A stretch of 64,000 bases of DNA from CBDFGK01 sp965247075 (GTDB lineage: Bacteria; Pseudomonadota; Gammaproteobacteria; Pseudomonadales; Halieaceae). The notes under the pieces are model-generated. The model was not told the origin of the DNA, did not search any database, and was given only the letters and a program-made list of their open reading frames with translations. A program made the position numbers and the translations under genes. Positions 1 to 9,432 of this stretch are shown piece after piece. The stretch lies in assembly GCA_965247075.1 (NCBI GenBank), contig CBDFGK010000002.1, positions 186,001 through 250,000 on the forward strand, written 5' to 3'. How positions within the stretch are numbered: position 1 is the stretch's first letter; every line of letters starts with the position of its first letter.

Positions 1-838
1 CGGCAAGTGTGGGAGCTACGCCGCCCAGTTGCGCGTGGCCGAAGGCATCGCGGGTGCCGGCATCGGCGAGAAAGCTGCCATCGGCATACCGGGCACCTTC
101 GGAGGCGACAATTACGCAGTGCCCGTAGCGTTTGACACTGCGCTCAACCTTGCGCAGAAATTTGTTTTTGTCGAAAACGATTTCCGGGAACAGGATGATG
201 TGTGGGGCGTCGCCCTCGTGCTCTTTGGCCAGTCCACCAGCGGCGGCAATCCAGCCGGCATGGCGGCCCATGGCTTCCAGGATAAAGACCCTGGTGGAGG
301 TTTCGCACATGGAGGCTACATCCAGCGCCGCTTCGCGGGTGGAAATGGCAATGTACTTGGCAACTGAGCCAAAACCCGGGCAGTTGTCGGTGAGTGGTAA
401 ATCATTGTCGACGGTCTTGGGGATATGGATAGCCTGCACCGGGTAGCCCATGGTGGCGCTGAGCTGGGAAATCTTCAGGCAGGTGTCGGCGGAGTCGCCG
501 CCGCCGTTGTAAAGGAAGTAGCCGATATTGTGCGCCTTGAATACCTCTATCAGACGCTCATACTCGGCGCGATGCTCAGCTACACTCTTGAGCTTGTAGC
601 GACAGGAGCCGAATGCACCGGAGGGCGTGTGTCGCAGGGCGGCTATATTTTTTGCGGATTCCTTGCCGGTATCGATCAGCTCCTCGCGCAGGGCGCCGAT
701 AATGCCGTTGCGACCGGCATAGACCTTGCCCATCCTTGCCCGGTTGGCGCGAGCTGTTTCGATCACCCCGCAGGCGCTGGCATTGATCACAGCGGTGACC
801 CCGCCGGATTGGGCGTAAAAAGCGTTTTTCTTGGGCAT
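1..838 (-). CDS. pfp: 6-phosphofructokinase, probably PPi-dependent (3' end outside window)
   Basis: This is the phosphofructokinase step of glycolysis, probably in the reversible PPi-linked version. About 279 residues are visible and the frame stays open to the left edge, so the C-terminus is missing. The N-terminus (AQSGGVTAVINAS) is the phosphate-binding glycine loop, followed by YNGGGDSADT and by HIPKTVDNDLP. A Lys in PKTxDND, where ATP-PFKs have Gly, is the usual mark of PPi-using enzymes (family knowledge). The start ATG at 838 is preceded by an AAGGAAG ribosome-binding site. The gene diverges from mpl and the two share a promoter region of about 70 bp. The co-substrate is inferred from motifs only. 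Confidence 0.9.
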   Translation of the reverse strand, partial: MPKKNAFYAQSGGVTAVINASACGVIETARANRARMGKVYAGRNGIIGALREELIDTGKESAKNIAALRHTPSGAFGSCRYKLKSVAEHRAEYERLIEVFKAHNIGYFLYNGGGDSADTCLKISQLSATMGYPVQAIHIPKTVDNDLPLTDNCPGFGSVAKYIAISTREAALDVASMCETSTRVFILEAMGRHAGWIAAAGGLAKEHEGDAPHIILFPEIVFDKNKFLRKVERSVKRYGHCVIVASEGARYADGSFLADAGTRDAFGHAQLGGVAPTLA

Positions 839-909
839 GAAGTCTTCCTTGAGGCAGTTCTGTCAAATTCCCCATGATACCATTGGCACTGTTGAACCGG
901 GGATTTCGT

Positions 910-2289
910 TTGAGCAAACACGTTCATATTCTGGGCATATGCGGCACATTTATGGGCGGGGTAGCGCTGCTGGCACGAGAACTGGGGTTTGAGGTCAGTG
1001 GCTCCGATGCCAAGGTCTATCCACCCATGAGTACACAGCTAGAGGCAGCCGGAATTACCTTCTGTGAGGGATACCGGCCCGAGCATTTGCAGCCGGCCCC
1101 CGCTTTGGTGGTAGTCGGCAACGCACTCGCGCGCGGCAACCCGGCCGTCGAGTACCTGCTCAACTCCCGCATCCCCTATGTCTCTGGCCCACAATGGCTG
1201 GCCGAGAACCTACTCTGTGAGCGCTGGGTGTTGGCGGTTGCCGGCACCCATGGCAAAACCAGTACCGGTAGTTTACTGGCCTGGATTCTTGAGCAGGCCG
1301 ATATGGCGCCGGGATTTCTCATCGGCGGGGTACCGGGCAATTTTGGCTGGTCGGCGCGTCTCGGCAACAGTGACTTTTTTGTGGTTGAGGCCGATGAATA
1401 CGACACGGCTTTTTTTGATAAGCGCTCCAAGTTTGTACACTACCGCCCGCGCACCTTGTGCCTGAATAATCTTGAATTTGATCACGCCGATATCTTCAGT
1501 GACCTGGAGGCGATTAAAACCCGATTTCATCATTTGATGCGCACGGTGCCCGGTGAGGGCCTGGTGATACACCGCACGGGTGACGAGGCGCTGGATGATG
1601 TTCTGGCCCGTGGCTGTTGGTCGGCAACGACAACATTTGGCACTGCCGCCGGCAGTGACTGGACGGTTGTACAAGCGGTGCCGGATGGCAGCAAGTTTGA
1701 GATTGTACACGGCGCAGAGCGCGCGCCGGTGGAGTGGCAGTTCACCGGCCAACACAATATTGAAAATGCGCTGGCAGCGGTGGCGGCCGCTCACCATGTG
1801 GGTGTACCCCTGGCCATAGCGGCAGAGGGGCTGCTCAGCTTTGCGGGGGTTAAGCGCAGGATGGAACTGCTGGCGGATATAGCCGGCATTCGGGTTTACG
1901 ACGACTTTGCCCATCATCCGACGGCTATCGCCACCACCCTGGCGGGATTGCGTGCGCAGGTTGGCGACGGACGCATTGTGCTTATGATCGAGCCCCGGTC
2001 GCGCACGATGCGAATGGGTCAGCATCGTGCGGCCTTGTCTGCCGCTACCGTAAACGCCGATCATGTGTATTGGTACCAGCCGCCGGGTCTCGATTGGGAT
2101 TTACAGCGTGTGATCCAGGACAGTTCGGTGCCGGCGGATCTATGCAGTGAAATTGCCAATATGGTACAAACCGTTGTTGCCGCCAGTGGTGCCGGTGACC
2201 ATATCGTTATCATGAGTAATGGTGGCTTTGGTGGTGTTCATCAGGCGTTGCTTGGAGAATTGGCGAAAGTGCACGGTCAAAACCACTAG
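910..2289 (+). CDS. mpl: UDP-N-acetylmuramate:L-alanyl-gamma-D-glutamyl-meso-diaminopimelate ligase
   Basis: Mpl is a cytoplasmic recycling ligase that re-attaches the murein tripeptide to UDP-MurNAc. The protein follows the family closely: N-terminal HILGICGTFMGG, the ATP loop AVAGTHGKTST, EADEYDTAFFDKRSKF, LNNLEFDHADIF, and the C-terminal VYDDFAHHPTAI. I prefer the TTG start at 910 because the family begins right before HILGICG and a GGGGA stretch lies 7 bases upstream. An ATG at 874 would add 12 residues unlike the family. The gene is followed after 19 bp by the MMPL exporter in the same direction. It appears intact. Confidence 0.95.
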   Translation: MSKHVHILGICGTFMGGVALLARELGFEVSGSDAKVYPPMSTQLEAAGITFCEGYRPEHLQPAPALVVVGNALARGNPAVEYLLNSRIPYVSGPQWLAENLLCERWVLAVAGTHGKTSTGSLLAWILEQADMAPGFLIGGVPGNFGWSARLGNSDFFVVEADEYDTAFFDKRSKFVHYRPRTLCLNNLEFDHADIFSDLEAIKTRFHHLMRTVPGEGLVIHRTGDEALDDVLARGCWSATTTFGTAAGSDWTVVQAVPDGSKFEIVHGAERAPVEWQFTGQHNIENALAAVAAAHHVGVPLAIAAEGLLSFAGVKRRMELLADIAGIRVYDDFAHHPTAIATTLAGLRAQVGDGRIVLMIEPRSRTMRMGQHRAALSAATVNADHVYWYQPPGLDWDLQRVIQDSSVPADLCSEIANMVQTVVAASGAGDHIVIMSNGGFGGVHQALLGELAKVHGQNH

Positions 2290-2308
2290 TACAGGGAATC
2301 AGTTGGAT

Positions 2309-4873
2309 ATGCATGCTGCATTTATTGCATTTTATGATCGTTGGATACTGAGCAGACCGCTGACCAGTATTTTCCTCACATTGGCGCTGGTTGCCGCGCT
2401 CGCCGGCCAGTTGGGAAATCTCAAGCTGGATGCCTCGGCGGACTCACTGGTATTGGAGGGTGATTCGGCGCTGGAGTACTTCCGCGAGAGTTCGGCCCGT
2501 TACAGTTCTGAAGATTTTCTGCTGGTAACCTACCAGCCATTCGGCGATTTGTTGGGTGATGCATCCCTGGATGCGCTCAGGGAGCTGCGCGACGAATTGG
2601 CGGTGGTGGTGGGTGTTTCTTCCCTTACTACCATTCTCGATGTGCCGCTATTGCAGAGCCCACCCGTGCCACTTTCGGCGCTCAGCTCGGCTGAGGGCTT
2701 GCCGACCCTGTCTGATGTGGGCATAGACCGGGAGCTGGTGCGGCTGGAGTTTCGCGACAGCCCCATCTACGCTCAACTGCTGGTTAGCCCGGATGGCCGT
2801 ACCACGGCGCTGCAAATCAATTTGCAGCGCGATGCGCGGTATATCACCCTGCTGGAGCGCCGCGAAAATTGGCGAGCCGCCCGGCATGACGGCTCCCTGG
2901 GCCCCGACGAACTAAGCCGGCTGGACGCGGCAGAGCAGGAGTTCAAGGCCTATTCATCCATTGCCAGTGAACGCCAGGGCTTGCTGGTGGCGGAAGTTCG
3001 CGGCATCGTCGATGACTATCGCGACCGGGCGCACCTGTTTGTCGGTGGCCTGCCGATGATTACCGCCGACATGGTCAGTTTTGTGCGCAGTGACCTGGTC
3101 ACTTTTGGCACCGGCATAATTGCCTTCATGATAGTGATGCTGGCCATTATTTTTCGCGCGGTACGATGGGTAGCACTGCCTGTCTTCGCCTGTGTGGTGT
3201 CAGTCACGTTTATGCTGGGCTTGTTGGCCTGGCTCGATTGGCGCATGACGGTTATCTCCTCCAATTTCGTGGCGCTGTTGTTAATTATTACCCTGTCGAT
3301 CGCCATACATCTGGTGGTGCGCTACCGCGAGTTGCACCGCGACAAACCCGCCGCAGATCAGCACGAGTTAGTGCTCGATACCGTGCGGAATATGGTTGTG
3401 CCGTGCCTGTATACGTCGCTGACAACTGCGGTGGCGTTTGTCTCGCTGGTGGTTAGCGGTATTCGGCCGGTGATTGATTTTGGCTGGATGATGACTACCG
3501 GCATCGTGGTAGCCCTGATAGCGACCTTTATACTGTTTCCCTGCACGCTGGTGCTGATACCCAGAGGCCAGCCGGCCCAGGTCGATAAGCGCCACGCGGG
3601 GCTAACGGTCGCCTTGGCCCGCTACACGGAAAATCACGGCCGCAGCATCCTCACCGTGGCCGCGCTATTGCTGATTGGCACGATCTACGGCATCAGCCGG
3701 CTACAGGTAGAAAACCGATTTATCGATTACTTCCATGAGAGCACTGAGATCTACCGGGGCATGGAGTTACTGGATGCCGAGTTGGGCGGCACTATTCCCC
3801 TGGATATTATTATCGACATGGACGAGTCCTGGACGGCTACGGCTGTGTTTATTGCCGATGCCGGTGCGACGACAGCAACAGACGAAGAATCTGCTGATGA
3901 TGAGTGGTTGGAGGAGGACGATATGTTCGCCGACGATGACCTTGCAGATGATTTTGCAACAGAGGGGGACAGTTTCCGGCAAAGCTACTGGTTTACTGTG
4001 CGCGGCATGAATCGCCTGGCGGCAATACACGACTATGTAGAATCCCTGCCGGAGACCGGCAAGGTAATGTCACTGGCGACCACCTATGCCGTCATCAAGC
4101 AGATACTCGGTGATGATGTGGGTGATGTCGAGCTGGCCCTGGTACAAAAGAGTTTGCCGGCAGCTATTAATGGCTTGTTGATTGCGCCTTATTTTAATGA
4201 AGACTTGCAGCAGGCCCGAATTTCATTACGGGTGAAAGAAACCAGCCGTGAGCTACGACGCAACGACTTTCTGATCGGTCTGCGCCGGCATTTGCTCACC
4301 GAGATGGAACTTGCTGAAGACAAGCTGCATTTCACTAACATGCTGGTGCTCTACAACAATGTGCTGCAAAGTTTGTTCAAGTCACAGATCCTGACCATTG
4401 GAGCCGTTTTCATTGTCATTATGCTGATGTTCCTGATCTTGTTCAGATCCCTGTATCTTGCCCTGATCGCCATCGCCCCCAATATGCTGGCGGCGGGAAC
4501 AGTGCTCGGTGGTATGGGCCTGGTTGGCATTCCCCTGGATATTATGACCATCACCATTGCCGCTATCGTTGTGGGTATTGGCGTGGACCACGCCATCCAT
4601 TATGTGCACCGGTTCAAACGAGAGTTTCCAGGCGACCGCAACTACCTGGCAACCATGTACCGCTGCCACGAGAGTATCGGTCGGGCGCTGTATTACACGT
4701 CGATTACCGTCATTGCCGGTTTCTCCATTTTGGCATTGTCCAATTTCACTCCCAGTATTTATTTCGGCCTGCTGACCGGCTTGGCAATGTTTGCCTCGGT
4801 GATTGGCTCGCTGTTATTGCTGCCCCTGCTTATCATTACCTTCAAGCCGTTGGGGCCGGAGCAGTCGAACTGA
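2309..4873 (+). CDS. MMPL/RND-family exporter
   Basis: This is a predicted inner-membrane transporter of about 854 residues. It shows the duplicated RND layout: one membrane helix near residue 20, a large periplasmic loop, a helix bundle, a second large loop, and a second helix bundle. The last bundle contains the typical GIGVDHAIHYVHRF region. The second periplasmic loop has a very acidic insert (EESADDEWLEEDDMFADDDL), perhaps cation binding; that is speculation. The ATG at 2309 is preferred over an upstream GTG inside mpl because it starts the family-like cytoplasmic end. The stop overlaps the next start as TGATG, suggesting coupling. Hopanoid or lipid export are possible substrates, but the sequence does not decide this. 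Confidence 0.85.
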   Translation: MHAAFIAFYDRWILSRPLTSIFLTLALVAALAGQLGNLKLDASADSLVLEGDSALEYFRESSARYSSEDFLLVTYQPFGDLLGDASLDALRELRDELAVVVGVSSLTTILDVPLLQSPPVPLSALSSAEGLPTLSDVGIDRELVRLEFRDSPIYAQLLVSPDGRTTALQINLQRDARYITLLERRENWRAARHDGSLGPDELSRLDAAEQEFKAYSSIASERQGLLVAEVRGIVDDYRDRAHLFVGGLPMITADMVSFVRSDLVTFGTGIIAFMIVMLAIIFRAVRWVALPVFACVVSVTFMLGLLAWLDWRMTVISSNFVALLLIITLSIAIHLVVRYRELHRDKPAADQHELVLDTVRNMVVPCLYTSLTTAVAFVSLVVSGIRPVIDFGWMMTTGIVVALIATFILFPCTLVLIPRGQPAQVDKRHAGLTVALARYTENHGRSILTVAALLLIGTIYGISRLQVENRFIDYFHESTEIYRGMELLDAELGGTIPLDIIIDMDESWTATAVFIADAGATTATDEESADDEWLEEDDMFADDDLADDFATEGDSFRQSYWFTVRGMNRLAAIHDYVESLPETGKVMSLATTYAVIKQILGDDVGDVELALVQKSLPAAINGLLIAPYFNEDLQQARISLRVKETSRELRRNDFLIGLRRHLLTEMELAEDKLHFTNMLVLYNNVLQSLFKSQILTIGAVFIVIMLMFLILFRSLYLALIAIAPNMLAAGTVLGGMGLVGIPLDIMTITIAAIVVGIGVDHAIHYVHRFKREFPGDRNYLATMYRCHESIGRALYYTSITVIAGFSILALSNFTPSIYFGLLTGLAMFASVIGSLLLLPLLIITFKPLGPEQSN

Positions 4874-5469
4874 TGGAAATCCCCCTGTTTCCACTTGCCT
4901 CGGTACTGTTTCCGGGGGGGCGCATGTCTCTGCAGATTTTTGAGCAGCGCTACCTGGACCTGGTGCGTAGCTGTTTAAAGCAGGCAGAGGGCTTCGGTCT
5001 GGTGTGGATTGCCGAGGGTGCGGAGGTGGCACAACCGGGTACCGGGATGCCGAAGTTGGGTGAGTTTGGTTGCTATGCCCGCATTGTCGATTGGGATGCA
5101 CTGCCCAATGGGCTGCTGGGAATCACTGTCGAAGGTGGTGAGCGGTTTCATCTCAACGATGCCCGCAGCGAGAGCAATCAGCTAGTGGTGGGCGATGTGG
5201 AGATGGACGCGTTCCGCTGCGCTGTGCCCATGCGCGAGGAGTGGAATTCCATGCTGGAGGTGCTGGCCCGCCTTGAACAGCATCCCCATGTACAGCGCAT
5301 GGGGATTAAAGCCGACCACGAGGATGCCTGGCAGGTGGGGTACGTGTTGGCGCAATTGCTGCCAGTTGAGGAGGCCATCAAATACCGGTTGTTGGGCCTT
5401 GATGATACTGCGCAATTTATGGCGGAGTTGGGTGAGTTGCTGGACGCGTTGGGCGGTTTGACGGCCTAG
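4873..5469 (+). CDS. LON substrate-binding domain protein
   Basis: This 198-residue protein consists only of the N-terminal substrate-recognition domain of the Lon (S16) family. It starts with IPLFPLASVLFPGG, followed by LQIFEQRYLDLVRSC and a G(L/I)TVEGGERF strand. No ATPase or protease domain follows. It is translationally coupled to the upstream exporter (TGATG). Stand-alone LON-domain proteins are common in gammaproteobacteria, but their role is unproven. The stop codon overlaps the end of the convergent rnt gene by 4 bases. Confidence 0.85.
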   Translation: MEIPLFPLASVLFPGGRMSLQIFEQRYLDLVRSCLKQAEGFGLVWIAEGAEVAQPGTGMPKLGEFGCYARIVDWDALPNGLLGITVEGGERFHLNDARSESNQLVVGDVEMDAFRCAVPMREEWNSMLEVLARLEQHPHVQRMGIKADHEDAWQVGYVLAQLLPVEEAIKYRLLGLDDTAQFMAELGELLDALGGLTA

Positions 5470-6116
5470 CGCTCGCACTCTTCATCCAGATCAGCTTCTG
5501 CCGGCGCGGGCGACCAGCCTCCCAGGGCTTGCCAGCGATTGACGATGCTGCAAAAAAGTTCCGCTGTCTTCTCTGCATCATAGGCCGCCGCATGGGCTTC
5601 GCTACTGTCGAAGTCTATGTGCGCCTCGGCACAGGCTTTTGCCAGTACGGTTTGCCCGTAGGCGAGGCCAGACAGTGTGGCGGTGTCAAAGTGTGAAAAA
5701 GGGTGGAAGGGATTACGCTTGATACTGCAGCGCTCTACGGCGGCGTTTATGAAACCGGCATCAAAATGCGCATTGTGACCTACCAGGATGGCGCGGTTGC
5801 AACTTTGCTCCTTGATCTCCTTGCGAATTATTTTGAACAACTCTGCCATAGCGTCTGCTTCGGACATGGCCTCGCGAAATGGGTGCCAGGGGTCTATACC
5901 GGTAAAATCCAGTGCCGATTGCTCCAGGTTGGCCCCTTCGAAAGGCGCGACATTGTAGGCACAGGTTTTTAGCACTTTTAGTTCACCATTGCCGTCCATG
6001 CGCATTATGGTCGCCGCAATTTCCAGGATGGCGTCGGTAGAGGCGTTGAAACCACCGGTTTCAACATCGATAACTACCGGTAGAAAACTGCGAAATCGCC
6101 GACTGATCTGGCTCAT
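5466..6116 (-). CDS. rnt: Ribonuclease T
   Basis: RNase T is a 3'-5' exoribonuclease that trims tRNA and other stable-RNA 3' ends. The 216-residue product has the DEDD exonuclease signatures: VVIDVETGGF near residue 14, LVGHNAHFDAGF in the middle, and the C-terminal SSEAHAAAYDAEKTAELF carrying the catalytic His and Asp. Length matches the family. The ATG start overlaps the pyrC stop in an ATGA arrangement, so the two are probably co-translated. A short acidic tail (EADLDEECER) follows the domain. Confidence 0.95.
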   Translation of the reverse strand: MSQISRRFRSFLPVVIDVETGGFNASTDAILEIAATIMRMDGNGELKVLKTCAYNVAPFEGANLEQSALDFTGIDPWHPFREAMSEADAMAELFKIIRKEIKEQSCNRAILVGHNAHFDAGFINAAVERCSIKRNPFHPFSHFDTATLSGLAYGQTVLAKACAEAHIDFDSSEAHAAAYDAEKTAELFCSIVNRWQALGGWSPAPAEADLDEECER

Positions 6117-7183
6117 GCAAGAACCTTCCAGTGGACTTGTTCGCCACCGCGTAGCGGTGTGAGTCGTGAATCTGCCAGGGCGACAGATTCGGCCACCTGC
6201 CAGCTTTCTCGTCGCAGGGTGATGCTGTCAGGGTTGTGAGGCAGGCCGTAGAAGTCAGCACCGTAAAAGCCGGCGAAGGCCTCCAGTTTATCCAGTGCAG
6301 AGGCGGCGTCGAATACCTCGGCGTAAAGCTCAATGGCGGCATGGGCGGTATAACAGCCGGCGCAGCCACAGGCGGCCTCTTTGCTTGCCGTGCTGTGAGG
6401 CGCCGAATCTGTGCCCAAAAAGAACTTTGCATTGCCACTGGTCGCGGCGGCGATTAATGCCTGCCGGTGCTCATTGCGCTTAAGAATAGGCAGGCAGTAA
6501 TAGTGCGGCCTGATGCCTCCCGCCAGCATATGGTTGCGGTTGTACAGGAGATGGTGGGCAGTGATGGTGGCGGCGACGTTGGCTGGCGCCGCACTGACAA
6601 ATTCAACCGCATCGCAGGTAGTGATATGTTCCAGCACCAGCTTGAGTTCTGGGAATTGCGCAGTGATGGGCAGCAGGTGACGATCAATGAAGACTTTTTC
6701 CCGGTCGAAGATATCGATATTGTCATCGGTCACTTCACCGTGTACCAGTAACGGCAGGCCGCATTCTTCCATGGCTGCCAGGGTTGGATACAGGGTTTCC
6801 AGATTGGTCACGCCGGCTTCAGAGTTGGTGGTGGCACCGGCCGGATACAACTTCACGGCGTGGACAAAGTCACTGGCGGCGGCCTCAGCGATATCACCCG
6901 CGCAAGCCTGGTCGGTGAGGTAGAGCACCATCAGTGGTTGGAACCGGTGCGGCAAACCCTGTTGCGCTGTCAGGATGCGGGTTCGATAGTCGTTGGCCTG
7001 GGCAGTACTGGTTACTGGCGGGGTCAGGTTGGGCATTACGATGGCGCGGCCAAAGTAACGCGCTACATCGGCGCAGGTATGGGGCAGCGCAGCACCGTCA
7101 CGCAGGTGTACATGCCAATCGTCAGGGCGGGTTATTTGTATCTCGTTCACGGAAAACCCACGTTTGCCAGTAGATGGGGGCAT
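6113..7183 (-). CDS. pyrC: Dihydroorotase
   Basis: PyrC catalyses ring closure of carbamoyl-aspartate in pyrimidine biosynthesis. The zinc-site motifs are all present: RPDDWHVHLRD near the N-terminus, AVKLYPAGATTNS with the lysine that is carboxylated, LLVHGEVTD, LEHITT, and FLGTDSAPH with the catalytic Asp. The protein is about 356 residues from the ATG at 7183. Starting at the GTG at 7150 gives a length closer to the family (about 345). It is transcribed leftward into rnt and diverges from argG. Confidence 0.96.
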   Translation of the reverse strand: MPPSTGKRGFSVNEIQITRPDDWHVHLRDGAALPHTCADVARYFGRAIVMPNLTPPVTSTAQANDYRTRILTAQQGLPHRFQPLMVLYLTDQACAGDIAEAAASDFVHAVKLYPAGATTNSEAGVTNLETLYPTLAAMEECGLPLLVHGEVTDDNIDIFDREKVFIDRHLLPITAQFPELKLVLEHITTCDAVEFVSAAPANVAATITAHHLLYNRNHMLAGGIRPHYYCLPILKRNEHRQALIAAATSGNAKFFLGTDSAPHSTASKEAACGCAGCYTAHAAIELYAEVFDAASALDKLEAFAGFYGADFYGLPHNPDSITLRRESWQVAESVALADSRLTPLRGGEQVHWKVLA

Positions 7184-7260
7184 GCTACCCGAATCACCCC
7201 GCCGATTGAAGGGACGCGGCGGGACGCGTAGAATACGCCGCCTTCGAAGGGAAAGTGTAT

Positions 7261-8481
7261 ATGAATGATATCAACAAGGTAGTGCTGGCCTATTCCGGTG
7301 GTCTGGATACATCAGTAATCGTGCGCTGGCTGCAAGCAACCTACGCTTGCGAGGTGGTGACCTTCACCGCCGACATCGGCCAGGGAGAGGAAGTAGAGCC
7401 GGCCCGGGTCAAGGCGCAGGCCATGGGTATCAAGGAAATTTACATCGACGACCTGCGCGAGGAATACGTGCGCGATTACGTCTATCCCATGTTCAGAGCC
7501 AATACCATCTACGAGGGTGAGTACCTGTTGGGTACTTCCATTGCCCGACCGCTGATCGCCAAACGCCTGATAGAGATTGCCAACGAGACCGGTGCCGACG
7601 CGATTTCCCACGGTGCTACCGGCAAGGGCAACGACCAGGTTCGCTTCGAGTTAGGGGCCTATGCGCTGCAGCCGGGCATTCACGTGATATCGCCCTGGCG
7701 CGAGTGGAACCTGAGTTCCCGCGAGTCGCTAATGGACTACTGCGCCGCGCATGATATCCCGGTGGATTATGCCGGCAGCAAAAAGAAATCCCCGTATTCC
7801 ATGGATGCCAACCTGCTGCATATTTCCTATGAGGGTGGCATCCTCGAGGATCCCTGGGCTGAGCCTGAGCAAGATATGTGGCGCTGGAGCGTCAGTCTGG
7901 AGGCCGCGCCGGACTTTCCCACCTATATCGAGCTGGGTTACCAGTGCGGTGATATTGTCGCCATTGATGGCATGGCGATGAGCCCGGCTGAAGTGCTGAC
8001 CAAACTCAATGAAGTGGGTGGGGCCAACGGTATTGGTCGCAACGATATTGTTGAAAACCGCTATGTGGGTATGAAATCGCGCGGCTGCTACGAAACACCG
8101 GGTGGCACTATTATGCTGAAGGGGCACCGGGCGATTGAGTCGCTGACCCTGGACCGTGAAGTCGCTCACCTCAAAGATGAATTGATGCCGCGTTACGCCA
8201 ACTTGATATATAACGGTTACTGGTGGTCACCGGAGCGCAAGATGCTGCAGACGGCTTTCGATGAGTCACAGACTGTAGTCAACGGCACGGTGCGCCTGAA
8301 GCTCTACAAGGGCAATGTGATGGTCGTCGGCCGGCAGTCGGATGACAGCCTGTTTGATGAGAGCATCGCCACTTTTGAAGATGATGCAGGCGCCTACAAC
8401 CAGGCCGATGCGGAAGGCTTTATCAAACTGAACGCGCTGCGCATGCGCATTGCGGCCGACAAGGGCCGTTCGCCGCTGTAG
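7261..8481 (+). CDS. argG: Argininosuccinate synthase
   Basis: ArgG joins citrulline and aspartate using ATP, the penultimate step of arginine synthesis. The roughly 406-residue protein carries the PP-loop motif AYSGGLDTS at its N-terminus, and GATGKGNDQVRFE and SPYSMDANLLHIS further on. I chose the ATG at 7261 because AAGGGA lies 9 bases upstream; a GTG two codons earlier is the alternative. The gene is intact, single, and diverges from pyrC. Confidence 0.97.
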   Translation: MNDINKVVLAYSGGLDTSVIVRWLQATYACEVVTFTADIGQGEEVEPARVKAQAMGIKEIYIDDLREEYVRDYVYPMFRANTIYEGEYLLGTSIARPLIAKRLIEIANETGADAISHGATGKGNDQVRFELGAYALQPGIHVISPWREWNLSSRESLMDYCAAHDIPVDYAGSKKKSPYSMDANLLHISYEGGILEDPWAEPEQDMWRWSVSLEAAPDFPTYIELGYQCGDIVAIDGMAMSPAEVLTKLNEVGGANGIGRNDIVENRYVGMKSRGCYETPGGTIMLKGHRAIESLTLDREVAHLKDELMPRYANLIYNGYWWSPERKMLQTAFDESQTVVNGTVRLKLYKGNVMVVGRQSDDSLFDESIATFEDDAGAYNQADAEGFIKLNALRMRIAADKGRSPL

Positions 8482-8617
8482 TTCGATGGCCGAAGAACTG
8501 ACCATTCGCACCTCTGCAACCGGCTGGCTGGAGCAGTTGGCAATAGCGTACCGGGAGCAGCGCGAGGTGCTGGTCGTCAATGATGCGGAAATTGGTCTGG
8601 ACCCCGGTAGCCAGTCG

Positions 8618-9349
8618 CTAATTATCGCGCTCTCTCGTCAATGGCACAAAGCGCACGGGCAGTACCGAGCGCGCAGTGGTTCCCCCATCGGCAAGCTTTT
8701 CAATCACCATCAGTTCCTGAAATCCACCCGCTGAGGCCAGTGGTATGACCAGTTTGGCTCCGGCTTTCAATTGCTGAATAAGCGGTGGTGGTATGTCGTT
8801 GGCTGCTGCGGTAACAATGATGCCATCAAAGGGCGCGTGCTCTGGCCAGCCTAAATAGCCGTCCCCCGCTTTTACCAGCACATTGTCATAGCCCAGTCGC
8901 TGCAGTACGGCGCCGGCACTGGCCGCCAGTTGGGGAATGATCTCAATGCTGTACACCTGCTTGATCAGCCCGGCCAGCACGGCCGCCTGGTAACCGGAGC
9001 CAGTACCGACTTCCAGCATGACATCGCCGGACTGCGGCTCGAGGAAATCTGTCATCAGGGCCACGATTAATGGTTGCGAAATAGTCTGGCCGTGCTCGAT
9101 GGAGAGCGCGGTATTCAGGTAGGCCCTGTGTTGTTGTTCGGCACTGACGAATTTGTGCCGGGGGACTTTGGCCATTTGCGCCAATACCCGGGGACTGACT
9201 TCACTGCGGCCCGTGTACTCGGCCGTACGCAGCACCGATTCCCTGATTGCATCCAGCATGTCTGTTTGTGGTGTCCTCTCAGTGCCCGCTGCCGCGGCCA
9301 TACTGACCAGTAACAGAAGCGTGATGCTGTAGTAGTGAGCTATCCACAT
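8618..9349 (-). CDS. pcm: Protein-L-isoaspartate O-methyltransferase, with predicted signal peptide
   Basis: Pcm methylates abnormal isoaspartyl residues with SAM as part of protein repair. The SAM-binding motif MLEVGTGSGYQAAVLAGL and the C-terminal GAKLVIPLAS region place it firmly. Unlike the cytosolic E. coli enzyme, it begins with a short hydrophobic leader (HYYSITLLLLVSMAAAAG), so export to the periplasm is likely. Exported Pcm-like proteins are known in marine gammaproteobacteria. The 243-residue length includes the leader. It lies between argG and dnaE2 with no obvious operon partner. Confidence 0.93.
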   Translation of the reverse strand: MWIAHYYSITLLLLVSMAAAAGTERTPQTDMLDAIRESVLRTAEYTGRSEVSPRVLAQMAKVPRHKFVSAEQQHRAYLNTALSIEHGQTISQPLIVALMTDFLEPQSGDVMLEVGTGSGYQAAVLAGLIKQVYSIEIIPQLAASAGAVLQRLGYDNVLVKAGDGYLGWPEHAPFDGIIVTAAANDIPPPLIQQLKAGAKLVIPLASAGGFQELMVIEKLADGGTTARSVLPVRFVPLTRERDN

Positions 9350-9432
9350 CGGTTCACCTCGGCATTATTTGACGAAACCTGTCCTCTAATTGTAGACCTT
9401 TTCGCGCACCCCGCAGGTGGCACATGGAGGAT

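Noticed and set aside
8486..8734. Possible small + strand gene after argG (MAEELTIRTSATGWLEQLAI...)
   Set aside because: It has no clear ribosome site, no recognisable family, and its second half overlaps pcm antisense. It may be a remnant, but support is too weak to annotate.
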